64,000 nucleotides of DNA from NCBI GenBank assembly GCA_903875575.1, contig CAIQWJ010000091.1, forward strand, positions 18,237 through 82,236. Reading direction: 5' to 3'. The position numbers and the translations under genes are program-made. This document shows, piece by piece, positions 56,537-64,000 of this stretch. Every line of letters begins with the position of its first letter. Positions within the stretch are counted from its first letter, which is position 1. Origin of the DNA: an uncultured Acidobacteriia bacterium. Lineage in GTDB: Bacteria; Acidobacteriota; Terriglobia; Bryobacterales; Bryobacteraceae. The notes beneath the pieces were generated by a model. The model was not told where the DNA came from. It ran no database searches and saw nothing but the letters and a program-made list of their open reading frames with translations.

Positions 56537-57958
56537 ATGCATCGCGCCGTCGTGTTGCTCTTGCTGTCGGCCATATCGGCCTTCAGCCAGGATTTTTCGG
56601 TGAGCAAGCTCCAGGGGACCTGGACCGGCACGCTCAACGCCGGCATCCTGAACCTGCGCATTGCCATCCACTTCGAAAAGAACGGCACAGGCAAGCTCGA
56701 CAGCCTGGACCAGCACATCGCGGGCCTGCCGGTCACCGACGCAAAGGTGGAGTTCTATCGCATCTCGTTCCGCTGCCCGTCCGTGAACGCATCGTTTAGC
56801 GGCATTGTGATGGACGAGGGCAACCGGCTGGACGGCGAATGGATTCAGGGGTCTGCCCTGCCCTTTACGCTGATCCGCGATGGCGTCACCACGAAAATCC
56901 GGCGACCGCAAACTCCGCAGCCACCCTTCCCCTATACCGAGCAGAGCGTGAAGTTTCAAAGCCTGGCCAGAAACGTCTTTCTCGATGGCACGCTCACAAT
57001 ACCCGATGGTCCGGGCCCGTTTCCCGGCGTCGTGCTGATCACCGGTTCCGGACCGCAGGACCGCGACGAGACGATCCTTGGCCACAAGCCCTTTCAGGTG
57101 ATCGCAGACTATCTGGCGCGTCACGGGGTGGTGGTTCTGAGGGCGGACGACCGAGGGACCGGCAAATCCTCCGGCCAGTTCAATGGCGCTACAACCCGTG
57201 ATTTCGCCGATGACACGGCGGGCGCGGTGCGGTTTCTGCGGACGCGCGAGTTCGTGGGGCGCATCGGGCTGATCGGCCACAGCGAAGGTGGTCTGGTGGC
57301 ACCTATGGTGGCGAGCAATCCGGCGCTCTTCGGCAAAGAGGTGGACTTCCTTGTCCTGCTGGCGGCGCCGGGGGTACCGGGAGACCAGATTGTGATCGAA
57401 CAGCAGATCCTGGTGAGCCGCGCCATGGGACTGCCGGAGATCCTGATCCAGAAGAATCGCGAGCGGGAGGAGAAGATCCTGTCCATCGCACGGAACGAGA
57501 CTGACGCGGTGCTGGCGAAGTCGAAGATGCGGGCGGCGCTCGGCGAATTCGGCACGGCGGGCCCTTTGAACCTCCTCGATTCGCGGTTCGATGAGGCGAC
57601 GACACCCTGGTTCCGCTTCCTGATCAACTACGATCCGGGGCCGGCTCTGCGGGCGCTGAAGCAGCCGGTGCTGGCGCTGAACGGGGCGCTCGACGTCCAG
57701 GTGCCGCCCGCCCAGAACCTGCCGGCGATCACGTGGGAACTGGAAGCGGGCGGCAACAACGACTATGAAGTAGTGAAGATGGCCGGGCTCAATCACTTCT
57801 TCCAGACGGCGACGACGGGCTCGCCTTCGGAGTACGGAGAGATCGAGGAAACCATCTCTCCAGCAGTGCTCAATCTGATCGGCGAGTGGGTCCTGCGGCA
57901 CGCCAAGAAACCAAAGAGCAAGACAGGGCTCGGTGCCCTTGCCGCGGACGACAAATAG
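56537..57958 (+). CDS. Secreted alpha/beta hydrolase (dienelactone-hydrolase/S9-like)
   Basis: A 473-residue protein with a signal peptide (VVLLLLSAISAFS), a beta-sandwich N-terminal part (KLQGTWTGTLNAGILNLRIAIH...), then an alpha/beta-hydrolase domain: oxyanion GSGPQDRDE near residue 170, nucleophile GHSEGG with Ser249, and a His-bearing AGLNHFFQ near residue 418. The domain layout matches a family of Acidobacterial secreted hydrolases of unknown substrate. Ends 119 bp before the GAF-phosphorylase gene. Confidence 0.85.
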   Translation: MHRAVVLLLLSAISAFSQDFSVSKLQGTWTGTLNAGILNLRIAIHFEKNGTGKLDSLDQHIAGLPVTDAKVEFYRISFRCPSVNASFSGIVMDEGNRLDGEWIQGSALPFTLIRDGVTTKIRRPQTPQPPFPYTEQSVKFQSLARNVFLDGTLTIPDGPGPFPGVVLITGSGPQDRDETILGHKPFQVIADYLARHGVVVLRADDRGTGKSSGQFNGATTRDFADDTAGAVRFLRTREFVGRIGLIGHSEGGLVAPMVASNPALFGKEVDFLVLLAAPGVPGDQIVIEQQILVSRAMGLPEILIQKNREREEKILSIARNETDAVLAKSKMRAALGEFGTAGPLNLLDSRFDEATTPWFRFLINYDPGPALRALKQPVLALNGALDVQVPPAQNLPAITWELEAGGNNDYEVVKMAGLNHFFQTATTGSPSEYGEIEETISPAVLNLIGEWVLRHAKKPKSKTGLGALAADDK

Positions 57959-58077
57959 CCCTCCGGCGCTGGTTTCAGCCGGGCGCGGGCTTCCGAAGGC
58001 CGATTGCTACAATTGAGAATTCCCGCCACGTCGGCGCTCTGAACCTGGTTGATCAGAACCCTGGAGGAATTGCAAAT

Positions 58078-60747
58078 ATGAGCGCTATTTTTCGTTACGC
58101 CGAGAACGATCTTGCCGAGAACCATGTCCTGACGCTTGAGGAACTTGCGAACCTCACGAAGGAGGGCGGTAAGCCCGCCGAAACGCTGATGAACGTCGTC
58201 GCGACGATCGCGGGGCGCTTTCAGACTGACGTCTGTTCCGTGTGGTTACTCGAGCCGGACCGGGCCAATCTTGTCCTCGCTGCCACAGTAGGACTTCGCG
58301 CGGAATGCATCGGGACGTTGCGCCTCGGCTCGCATGAAGGGCTGGCGGGACTGGTGGCGGAGGAAGTCCGTCCGGTGGCTGTGGAACATGCCTCGAAGCA
58401 TCCGCGTTTCAAATTCTTCGGCGAAGCGGGCGAGGAAGCATATCAATCGTTCTTAGGCGTGCCGATTATCGATTGCGGCGTTCTGCAGGGCGTGCTGGTG
58501 GTGCAGACCATTGAAGCCCGCGTTTTCGAGGCCGATGAAATTCGCATGCTGGGCGAGGCGGCCACCGAAGTGGCTCCCGTGGTCAGCGAAGCCCGCACCA
58601 TCGGTCGCTTCATCGCGCCGACGCAGGAACGGCTTTGGGCGATGGCCCGCAACCTGGGCTGGAGCTGGGATCACGAAATCACCAGCATCTTCCGCGAACT
58701 TGATCCGGTGCGTTTCCGCGCACTGAACCATAACCCGATTTCGCTGCTCCAGGAAATGCCGCTGGCAACCATCGAGCGGCGGGCTGGCGAACTGATGCTG
58801 CACAGCCGCATCAACGACGCCTACCGTCGACAGATGAAGTATCTGACTTCCGACCGCACCTGGGGCGCGACTCACGCCGACGTGCTGCGGCCACGGCCCG
58901 TGGCTTATTTCTCGGCCGAGTTCGGCATTCACGAGTCGGTACCGATTTATTCTGGCGGCCTTGGCGTGCTGGCCGGGGACCATATCAAGAGCGCATCGGA
59001 CCTGGACATTCCGCTGGTGGCGATCGGCCTTTTTTACGGTCACGGCTACTTCCGGCAGCGGCTTGATTCGAGCGGCTGGCAGCAGGAAGATTATTTCCCG
59101 ACCGACGTCGCTTCGCTGCCGATGGAACTGGCGATTGGCGCGGACGGGACGCCGGTCAACATTCAGGTGGATACGCGGCGCGGGCCGCTGAAGGCCAAGG
59201 TCTGGCGCATGAAGGTGGGCCGCATCGACCTGCTGCTGCTCGATTCCAACGTGGAAGGCAATCTGCCGGAAGATCGCGAACTGACGTCGCAGCTTTATGG
59301 TGGCGACGGGCGCACACGCATCCGGCAGGAACTGCTGCTCGGCGTGGGCGGCGTGCGCGCGCTGCGCGCGATGGGAATCACGCCCGGCGTGTATCACATG
59401 AACGAAGGCCACAGCGGCTTTGCGGTACTGGAAGCGATCCGCACACGCATGGTGGATGAAGGGATCGGCTTCCATCAGGCTGCACCCATCGTGGCCCGCG
59501 AAGTAGCGTTCACTACGCATACGCCGGTGCCCGCCGGTCATGACCGCTTCGGTGCCGACCTGATCGACGAGCACCTTGGACCGCTACGTGAGCATCTCGG
59601 CATTTCGCACGAGGCGCTGATGGAACTGGGTGCGGAGCATTCGGGGCGTCATCATGAGTTCTGCATGACGGTGCTCGGGCTGAAGCTCTCGCGACGGGCG
59701 AATGCGGTGTCTTCGCTGCACGGCGAGGTCTCGCGTAACATGTGGACCGGGCTTTTCCCGGGCCGCGCGGAAGACGATGTACCGATCGGCCACATCACGA
59801 ACGGCGTACACGTGCCTTCGTGGCTGGCACCGCAGATGTTCCGGCTTTATGATCGCCACCTTGGTGCGAACTGGCATCAGCATTCGGGCGAGCCGCATAT
59901 CTGGGAAGGCATCGAGAACATCGACGATGCCGAACTCTGGGAGACGCACGCCAGCCTGAAGGCGCGCATGCTCGACTTCATCCGTCGGCGCGCGGTGGAG
60001 CAGGCGGCACCGCGGCATGAATCGACCTCGACACTGAACCGGCTCCATAAGGTGCTGAGTCCAGATGCGCTGACCATCGGGTTCGCGCGGCGGTTCGCGA
60101 CTTATAAGCGGGCGAATCTGCTGCTGGCGGATATTGAACGGCTCAGCCAGATGGTGAACGATCCGAAACGCCCGGTGCAGTTTGTATTTGCCGGTAAGGC
60201 CCATCCTCGTGACGAGCCCGGCAAGAAAGTGCTGCAACAGATCGCGCAACTGATGCGGGATTCGAAGTTTGCCGACCGGTTCGTGTTTGTGGAAGATTAC
60301 GACATCAACGTGGGGCGGCATCTGGTGCAGGGCGTGGATGTGTGGCTGAATAATCCACGGCGTCCGCTGGAAGCTTCTGGTACTTCAGGCCAGAAGGTGG
60401 TGCTGAATGGCGGGCTCAATCTTTCGGTGCTGGATGGCTGGTGGGCGGAAGCGTATGACGGGATGAACGGATTCGCGATCGGCACGGGCCGGACGCATTC
60501 GAACATGGACGTTCACGATACGCGGGACGGGGAGGATCTTTATCGCGTGCTGCGCGATGAGGTGATTCCGCTGTATTACAACAGGGATCGGGATGGGCTG
60601 CCGCGTGGGTGGATTAAGCGGATGAAGCGGACGATTCGGACCCTGGGTTGGAGATTTAATGCCGACCGCATGGTGATGGATTATACGCTGAAGTGCTATG
60701 TACCGGCGGCTGGCGGGACTAGTAGTGACATGAGCCGGAGTCATTAG
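58078..60747 (+). CDS. Alpha-glucan phosphorylase with N-terminal GAF domain
   Basis: An 889-residue fusion. Residues ~25-175 form a GAF domain (LMNVVATIAGRFQTDVCSVWLLE...SFLGVPIIDCGVLQGVLVVQT), like the sensor of PtsP-type proteins. The rest is a GT35 alpha-glucan phosphorylase of the ~700-residue bacterial type: FSAEFGIHESVPIYSGGLGVLAGDH, HTPVPAGHDRF, and the PLP site GTSGQKVVLNGGLN with Lys773. It should release glucose-1-phosphate from glycogen/maltodextrin. ATG 58078 follows GGAGGAA by 9 bases; earlier in-frame codons overlap the hydrolase gene. The GAF domain may sense a metabolite; this is inference. Confidence 0.9.
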   Translation: MSAIFRYAENDLAENHVLTLEELANLTKEGGKPAETLMNVVATIAGRFQTDVCSVWLLEPDRANLVLAATVGLRAECIGTLRLGSHEGLAGLVAEEVRPVAVEHASKHPRFKFFGEAGEEAYQSFLGVPIIDCGVLQGVLVVQTIEARVFEADEIRMLGEAATEVAPVVSEARTIGRFIAPTQERLWAMARNLGWSWDHEITSIFRELDPVRFRALNHNPISLLQEMPLATIERRAGELMLHSRINDAYRRQMKYLTSDRTWGATHADVLRPRPVAYFSAEFGIHESVPIYSGGLGVLAGDHIKSASDLDIPLVAIGLFYGHGYFRQRLDSSGWQQEDYFPTDVASLPMELAIGADGTPVNIQVDTRRGPLKAKVWRMKVGRIDLLLLDSNVEGNLPEDRELTSQLYGGDGRTRIRQELLLGVGGVRALRAMGITPGVYHMNEGHSGFAVLEAIRTRMVDEGIGFHQAAPIVAREVAFTTHTPVPAGHDRFGADLIDEHLGPLREHLGISHEALMELGAEHSGRHHEFCMTVLGLKLSRRANAVSSLHGEVSRNMWTGLFPGRAEDDVPIGHITNGVHVPSWLAPQMFRLYDRHLGANWHQHSGEPHIWEGIENIDDAELWETHASLKARMLDFIRRRAVEQAAPRHESTSTLNRLHKVLSPDALTIGFARRFATYKRANLLLADIERLSQMVNDPKRPVQFVFAGKAHPRDEPGKKVLQQIAQLMRDSKFADRFVFVEDYDINVGRHLVQGVDVWLNNPRRPLEASGTSGQKVVLNGGLNLSVLDGWWAEAYDGMNGFAIGTGRTHSNMDVHDTRDGEDLYRVLRDEVIPLYYNRDRDGLPRGWIKRMKRTIRTLGWRFNADRMVMDYTLKCYVPAAGGTSSDMSRSH

Positions 60748-60750
60748 GAT

Positions 60751-60785
60751 CATGGCCACAGATGCACACAGATAGACACAGATAG
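60751..60785. repeat. CACAGAT-type short repeat, copy 1
   Basis: CATGGCCACAGATGCACACAG... continues with more CACAGAT units (three in all), directly upstream of the tannase gene. Copies 2 and 3 are at 62404-62440 and 63105-63134. Copies 1 and 2 share 23 identical bases at the start. Such repeats are common in environmental bacterial genomes; origin and function are unknown. Confidence 0.6.
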
Positions 60786-60811
60786 GACAATGGCATATTC
60801 TGGATAGCATT

Positions 60812-62398
60812 ATGTCCAGGTCCGCCACGTTTCCGATTGTTATTTTTCCGGCGGTCGTTACCCTTGTGGTGACGGCCGCCTTCGTTCATGCGCAGGGACC
60901 CGGCCGCGGGGCCGCGCCGCCGCCTGAGATCCGGCCGCGGAATCTGATTGCCAACGCTACGCCGGTGCGGACTTGTGAGAGTCTGACTTCCGTGTCGTTG
61001 CCCGATACGACGATTGATTCGGCGGCGATTGACGCTTCGGATGGATCTTGCCGGGTGACTGCCACCGTTACGCATCCGCCTGCCGGAGATGCAGTCAAGG
61101 TATTTATCGGCATTCCGATGAAGGATTGGAACGGACGCTTCGAGGGTACCGGGGGCGGCGGTTTTTCCGGTGGAAACGCCGGGGGCGTGAGACAACCGGT
61201 GAGTATCGGCTATGCGGCCGGAGCTACCGATACCGGACATAACGGCGGCAGTGGAAGTTTTGCGCTCGACAGTACCGGACATCTTGCGTGGCAACTGATT
61301 CGCGACAACGCGTATCTGGGAATTCACGAGATGACCACGACGGGTAAAGCGCTGACGCAGGCGCTCTACAACACAGCACCGAAAGAAGCGTATTTCATGG
61401 GCTGTTCCACGGGCGGTCGGCAGGCGCTTTCGGAAGTGCAGCGGTATCCGGAGGATTACAACGGCGTCGTTGCCGGTGCGCCCGCTACCAACTGGACGAA
61501 GCTGCATGTGGAGCAGATGTGGGGCAATCTGACGATGATGCTGGCCGGCGATTATGTACCGCAGTGCAAGTTCGAAGCGGCGACGAATGCGGCCATCGCG
61601 GCGTGCGACAAGATCGACGGCGTGGTGGATGGCGTGATTGAAGATCCGCTGCGGTGCGGTTTCGATCCGAAGGCGCTGGTGGGAACCACGGCGGGCGATT
61701 GCGGGGTGATCACGGAAGCGGATGCGGCGGTGATTCGCGCGATCTGGGAAGGACCGAAGCGTCGCGATGGGTCATTTCTTTGGTATGGGCTGACGCGCGG
61801 GGCATCGTTTGCGGGGCTGAGCGGGACGGGCGGGAATCCTGTGACGGGGATGCCCAATAACATTACGCTCGAATGGTGGAAGTATTTTCTCAACCAGAAT
61901 CCGCAGTGGGACTGGCATACGCTGACGCGGGAGGCGTATGAGAATTACTGGACGCAGTCGGTGGAGGAGTTCAGCGCGGTGTTTGCGACGGACAACCCGG
62001 AGTTGACAGCGTTTCGGGATCATGGCGGCAAGGCGATTTTGTGGCACGGGCTGGCGGACCAGTTGATTTATCCGCAGGGCACGATGGATTACTACAAGAG
62101 GGTGCAGCAGGCGATGGGCGGCGCGGAGAAGACGTCGGCATTTGCGCGGCTGTATCTGGCACCGGGAGTGGCGCATTGTTCCGGCGGGGCGGGTCCGCAG
62201 CCGGGCGGGCAACTGGATGCGCTGGTGCATTGGGTGGAGGATGGGAAGGCTCCGGAGACGCTGGAGGCGGTGAAGCGGGATCAAACGGGGAAGGTGGTGC
62301 GGACGCGGCCGTTGTGCCAGTATCCGCTGGTGGCGAAGTATAAGGGGGCCGGGAGTACGGATGAGGCGGGGAGTTTTGTTTGTAGTGCGGGGTTTTAG
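60812..62398 (+). CDS. Tannase/feruloyl esterase family protein
   Basis: A 528-residue secreted esterase with a signal peptide (FPAVVTLVVTAAFVHA) and a short Pro/Gly-rich linker. Nucleophile Ser199 is in FMGCSTGGRQAL; Asp in FRDHGGKAILWHGLADQLIY; His in LAPGVAHCSGGAGP. The motif and length match the tannase family (typically ~500-570). Here no collagen-like insert is present, unlike the copy at the window start. It is bracketed by CACAGAT repeats, and no operon partner is adjacent. Confidence 0.92.
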   Translation: MSRSATFPIVIFPAVVTLVVTAAFVHAQGPGRGAAPPPEIRPRNLIANATPVRTCESLTSVSLPDTTIDSAAIDASDGSCRVTATVTHPPAGDAVKVFIGIPMKDWNGRFEGTGGGGFSGGNAGGVRQPVSIGYAAGATDTGHNGGSGSFALDSTGHLAWQLIRDNAYLGIHEMTTTGKALTQALYNTAPKEAYFMGCSTGGRQALSEVQRYPEDYNGVVAGAPATNWTKLHVEQMWGNLTMMLAGDYVPQCKFEAATNAAIAACDKIDGVVDGVIEDPLRCGFDPKALVGTTAGDCGVITEADAAVIRAIWEGPKRRDGSFLWYGLTRGASFAGLSGTGGNPVTGMPNNITLEWWKYFLNQNPQWDWHTLTREAYENYWTQSVEEFSAVFATDNPELTAFRDHGGKAILWHGLADQLIYPQGTMDYYKRVQQAMGGAEKTSAFARLYLAPGVAHCSGGAGPQPGGQLDALVHWVEDGKAPETLEAVKRDQTGKVVRTRPLCQYPLVAKYKGAGSTDEAGSFVCSAGF

Positions 62399-62403
62399 GA
62401 ATT

Positions 62404-62440
62404 CATGGCCACAGATGCACACAGATGAACACAGATAAAG
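62404..62440. repeat. CACAGAT-type short repeat, copy 2
   Basis: CATGGCCACAGATGCACACAG... again opens a run of CACAGAT units just downstream of the tannase stop (4-bp gap). With copy 1 it brackets the esterase gene in direct orientation. Confidence 0.6.
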
Positions 62441-62465
62441 GCAACGGGCCTTTTTACACGGCGGT

Positions 62466-62822
62466 TTATTGTTTGAGCGATTGCCTTGCTTTGGCCAGGT
62501 ATCGAGCGGCGCAGGCTTTTAGCTGCTCCAATTGAGCGTCTGTCACAGGGCCAGACCACGCAACAGCCTTCTTATTTGCGTTCGGGTCACGACCCCAAAT
62601 TACGTCATCACATTGCAATGCGGCATTCGTGATATTCAGGCGCTCCACTGGGTCCTTCTGGAGCTTCGCTTGTGCTTTGGTGTCTTTGTCCAGGTCGTCA
62701 CTCGCCAGAGTTCGCACGGTGTCTTCTGGAGATAGTTTTACCGCTATTTTTGTTGCCGGTCTAAGTTGCGCGGATGCCACCGCGACGAACACCAAAATAC
62801 AGAGCGTCTGTATGAGTCTCAT
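62466..62822 (-). CDS. Small secreted protein, uncharacterised
   Basis: A 118-residue protein starting MRLIQTLCILVFVAVASA, a clear signal peptide, followed by KLSPEDTVRTLASDDLDKDTKAQAKLQ and two Cys (LQCDDVIWG; LKACAARYLAKARQ). ATG 62822 is preceded by AAAGGAA six bases upstream; the longer frame to 63011 is not protein-like. No domain is recognised. Confidence 0.6.
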   Translation of the reverse strand: MRLIQTLCILVFVAVASAQLRPATKIAVKLSPEDTVRTLASDDLDKDTKAQAKLQKDPVERLNITNAALQCDDVIWGRDPNANKKAVAWSGPVTDAQLEQLKACAARYLAKARQSLKQ

Positions 62823-63045
62823 TGTCGTTCCTTTCGTGCGATGTTTATCATCACAATCCGATGTCTGCGTGTCAAGGGGCCGCCAGGATCGATCCGAAGG
62901 CGGCATCCGGTAAGGCCAGCGTGACCTAGACGAGCCGGGGAACGAGGCAACTGGCACGCTCATCGTCGGCCATCCGCCAGATCGACGGCCAGTTCTCGGT
63001 CGTTCACGCATACGATGAGCGCCGCCATCTCTTGCCTCAACGTGA

Positions 63046-63066
63046 TTTTACAAAACGAAGCCGATT
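63046..63066. repeat. 21-bp direct repeat, copy 1
   Basis: TTTTACAAAACGAAGCCGAT plus T occurs here and again at 63270-63290, inside the SEC-C gene. The match is exact. Confidence 0.55.
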
Positions 63067-63104
63067 GGGAGTTCTATTCGATTGTCAAAGAACAAGAAAC
63101 CTTT

Positions 63105-63134
63105 AGCCACAGATGAACAGAGATGAACACGGAT
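63105..63134. repeat. CACAGAT-type short repeat, copy 3 (diverged)
   Basis: AGCCACAGATGAACAGAGAT and following GAACACGGAT resemble copies at 60751 and 62404 but are more diverged. It lies 20-50 bp from the 3' end of the SEC-C gene. Confidence 0.5.
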
Positions 63135-63156
63135 CAGATACAAACCGTTCGAACGG

Positions 63157-63774
63157 TCAGGCCGCGTGGAGGATCGCGGAAGCGTCTTTGCCGCAGCAGC
63201 GCTTGTGTTTCTGGCCGGAGCCGCAGTGGCAGAGGGCGTTTCGCGGCGTGGGCGGCTGCGGATTTTCATTTTTACAAAACGAAGCCGATTCGGATATTGG
63301 GACAGGAGCTTTGGCTGCCTGCGGAACTTCCAGGGGGGCGGCCTCGCGGCTGCGGCGTTCGGCCTGAAGCTTGTGGAGTTCGGCGTGGCACTTGTGGAGG
63401 TGGCGAAGGGAGAGGCTGCGGGCGCGGTCGACGGAGAGTTGCTTTTTCTCCAATTCGTCCCACAGGAGCGAGTCGCGCGTCAGACGGCCGATAGACTCCT
63501 CGGCGAGGCTGCAACGGCGGAGACGCCATGAGGCGCGGCGGATCTCGGTGACGAGAATGAGTTCGAAGGTGCCGACCGGGGCGTGTTCGCGTTCGAGCGA
63601 TTCGACGAGTTCGTCGTAGAAGGGTTGTTCGCCATCGAGGATGAAGTCGGCCCTAGTGAAAAGGCCGAGCTTGAGGGCGTTCTTCGAAGAGATGGCGCGG
63701 CCTTCTTCGGAGGTGGGGCCAGTGGAGGCCTGGGCGTTGATGGCGTTGGCGATTTGCTGAGCCTGAGATGACAT
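63157..63774 (-). CDS. SEC-C motif protein
   Basis: A 205-residue protein ending NALCHCGSGQKHKRCCGKD, a SEC-C zinc-binding motif (CxCx8CC). The N-terminus NAQASTGPTSEEGRAISSKNALKLGL is typical of a family of uncharacterised proteins in Acidobacteria and Planctomycetes. The middle is helical and charged. SEC-C motifs bind zinc and often sit on proteins working with ribosomes or SecA, but function here is unknown. Start ATG 63774. A 21-bp repeat overlaps codons just before the SEC-C motif. Confidence 0.8.
   Translation of the reverse strand: MSSQAQQIANAINAQASTGPTSEEGRAISSKNALKLGLFTRADFILDGEQPFYDELVESLEREHAPVGTFELILVTEIRRASWRLRRCSLAEESIGRLTRDSLLWDELEKKQLSVDRARSLSLRHLHKCHAELHKLQAERRSREAAPLEVPQAAKAPVPISESASFCKNENPQPPTPRNALCHCGSGQKHKRCCGKDASAILHAA
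63270..63290. repeat. 21-bp direct repeat, copy 2, inside the SEC-C gene
   Basis: Identical to 63046-63066; here read on the minus strand it encodes ESASFCK before the SEC-C motif. Confidence 0.55.
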
Positions 63775-63914
63775 TTTGCGTGCTTCCTTTCGGGGAGCGG
63801 ATTTGGGCTCCCTCGCTCAAAGAAATAACATGCGTGGGGTGACGCTGGAGGTTGGATTTTCCTGCAAGTTGATGAAAAATTGGGTGAAAATATTTTTCGA
63901 TTTGTCAACGCCAA

Positions 63915-64000
63915 ATAGAAATGTCCGCTTCTCTGCCACATAGAAATGTCCGGTTTTGACGAGGGTTGCCGGAAAGTCGTGTTAATGTGATCGTGTCCGA
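63915..64000 (+). mobile_element. Possible left end of an IS21-like element
   Basis: ATAGAAATGTCCG occurs twice, at 63915-63927 and 63940-63952, exactly 25 bp apart, just before a region without other coding. Tandem TGTCCG-type repeats at the end followed by istA are the arrangement of IS21-family ends. The transposase itself would lie beyond the window; the last bases may include its start. Only the repeats are visible. Confidence 0.4.

Larger units (their letters stand above)
62823..63156. other. Intergenic region, 334 bp
   Basis: No gene is supported. It contains the ribosome site of the small secreted protein, a 10-bp inverted pair CGCTCATCGT (62957-62966) / ACGATGAGCG (63012-63021), the first copy of a 21-bp direct repeat (63046-63066), and CACAGAT repeat copy 3 (63105-63134). 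It may contain decayed coding sequence. Confidence 0.4.

Overview
The window looks like a chromosomal segment from a high-GC soil member of the Acidobacteriota, of the Bryobacterales/Solibacter type. This is inferred from gene content: tannase-family esterases, Uma2 endonucleases, a SEC-C protein with a STGP-type N-terminus, an MFS/spermidine-synthase fusion, and a GAF-domain glucan phosphorylase. Short CACAGAT repeats of the kind scattered through environmental genomes point the same way. An outer membrane is implied by lpxC and by a Wza-type export protein. I see no rRNA, tRNA, CRISPR array or prophage.

Layout. Positions 1-10.6 kb hold a 5'-truncated tannase-like esterase, a small membrane zinc-ribbon protein, a lipoprotein with a glutaminase-like fold, DUF507, an MFS carrier, a LuxR-type regulator with a degenerate receiver, a degenerate GGDEF protein, an MFS/spermidine-synthase fusion, a methyltransferase and a Uma2 gene broken by a stop codon. 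Positions 10.6-32.4 kb are one long exopolysaccharide locus on the + strand. It runs from a secreted FecR-like protein and a TPR/jelly-roll protein through a Wza-type exporter, a tyrosine autokinase, asparagine synthase, FkbM and class I methyltransferases, seven glycosyltransferases, a Wzy-like polymerase, a carbamoyltransferase and an O-antigen-ligase-type protein. Most of its genes overlap by 4 bp, so it is probably co-transcribed. No flippase and no priming glycosyltransferase are encoded in it.

Positions 32.4-40.4 kb are housekeeping: ribF with an MBL hydrolase, DUF1844, mazG, a GNAT acetyltransferase paired with a MenC/N-succinylamino-acid-racemase enzyme, a GT2, an MFS exporter and an SDR. 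Positions 40.4-48.3 kb hold an unrecognised protein, a striking array of hairpins enclosing a 28-codon Phe-rich reading frame with a perfect Shine-Dalgarno, purB, a YycJ-like hydrolase and mdh. They also hold an intact Uma2, two frameshifted secreted-protein genes (one behind a promoter-like site with a poly-C spacer), a Uma2 relic, a 55-residue protein and lpxC. Positions 48.4-64 kb hold a methyltransferase-GT2 fusion, a membrane protein, the glycine cleavage operon gcvT-gcvH-gcvPA-gcvPB, an alpha/beta hydrolase, the GAF-glucan phosphorylase, a second tannase-like esterase flanked by CACAGAT repeats, a SEC-C protein and what may be the edge of an IS21-like element.

The most unusual features are the hairpin array with its small reading frame (41311-41545), the poly-C promoter spacer beside two frameshifted secreted-protein genes (45665-46980), the sensor-enzyme and enzyme-enzyme fusions, and the probable non-canonical ATC start of the YycJ-like gene.
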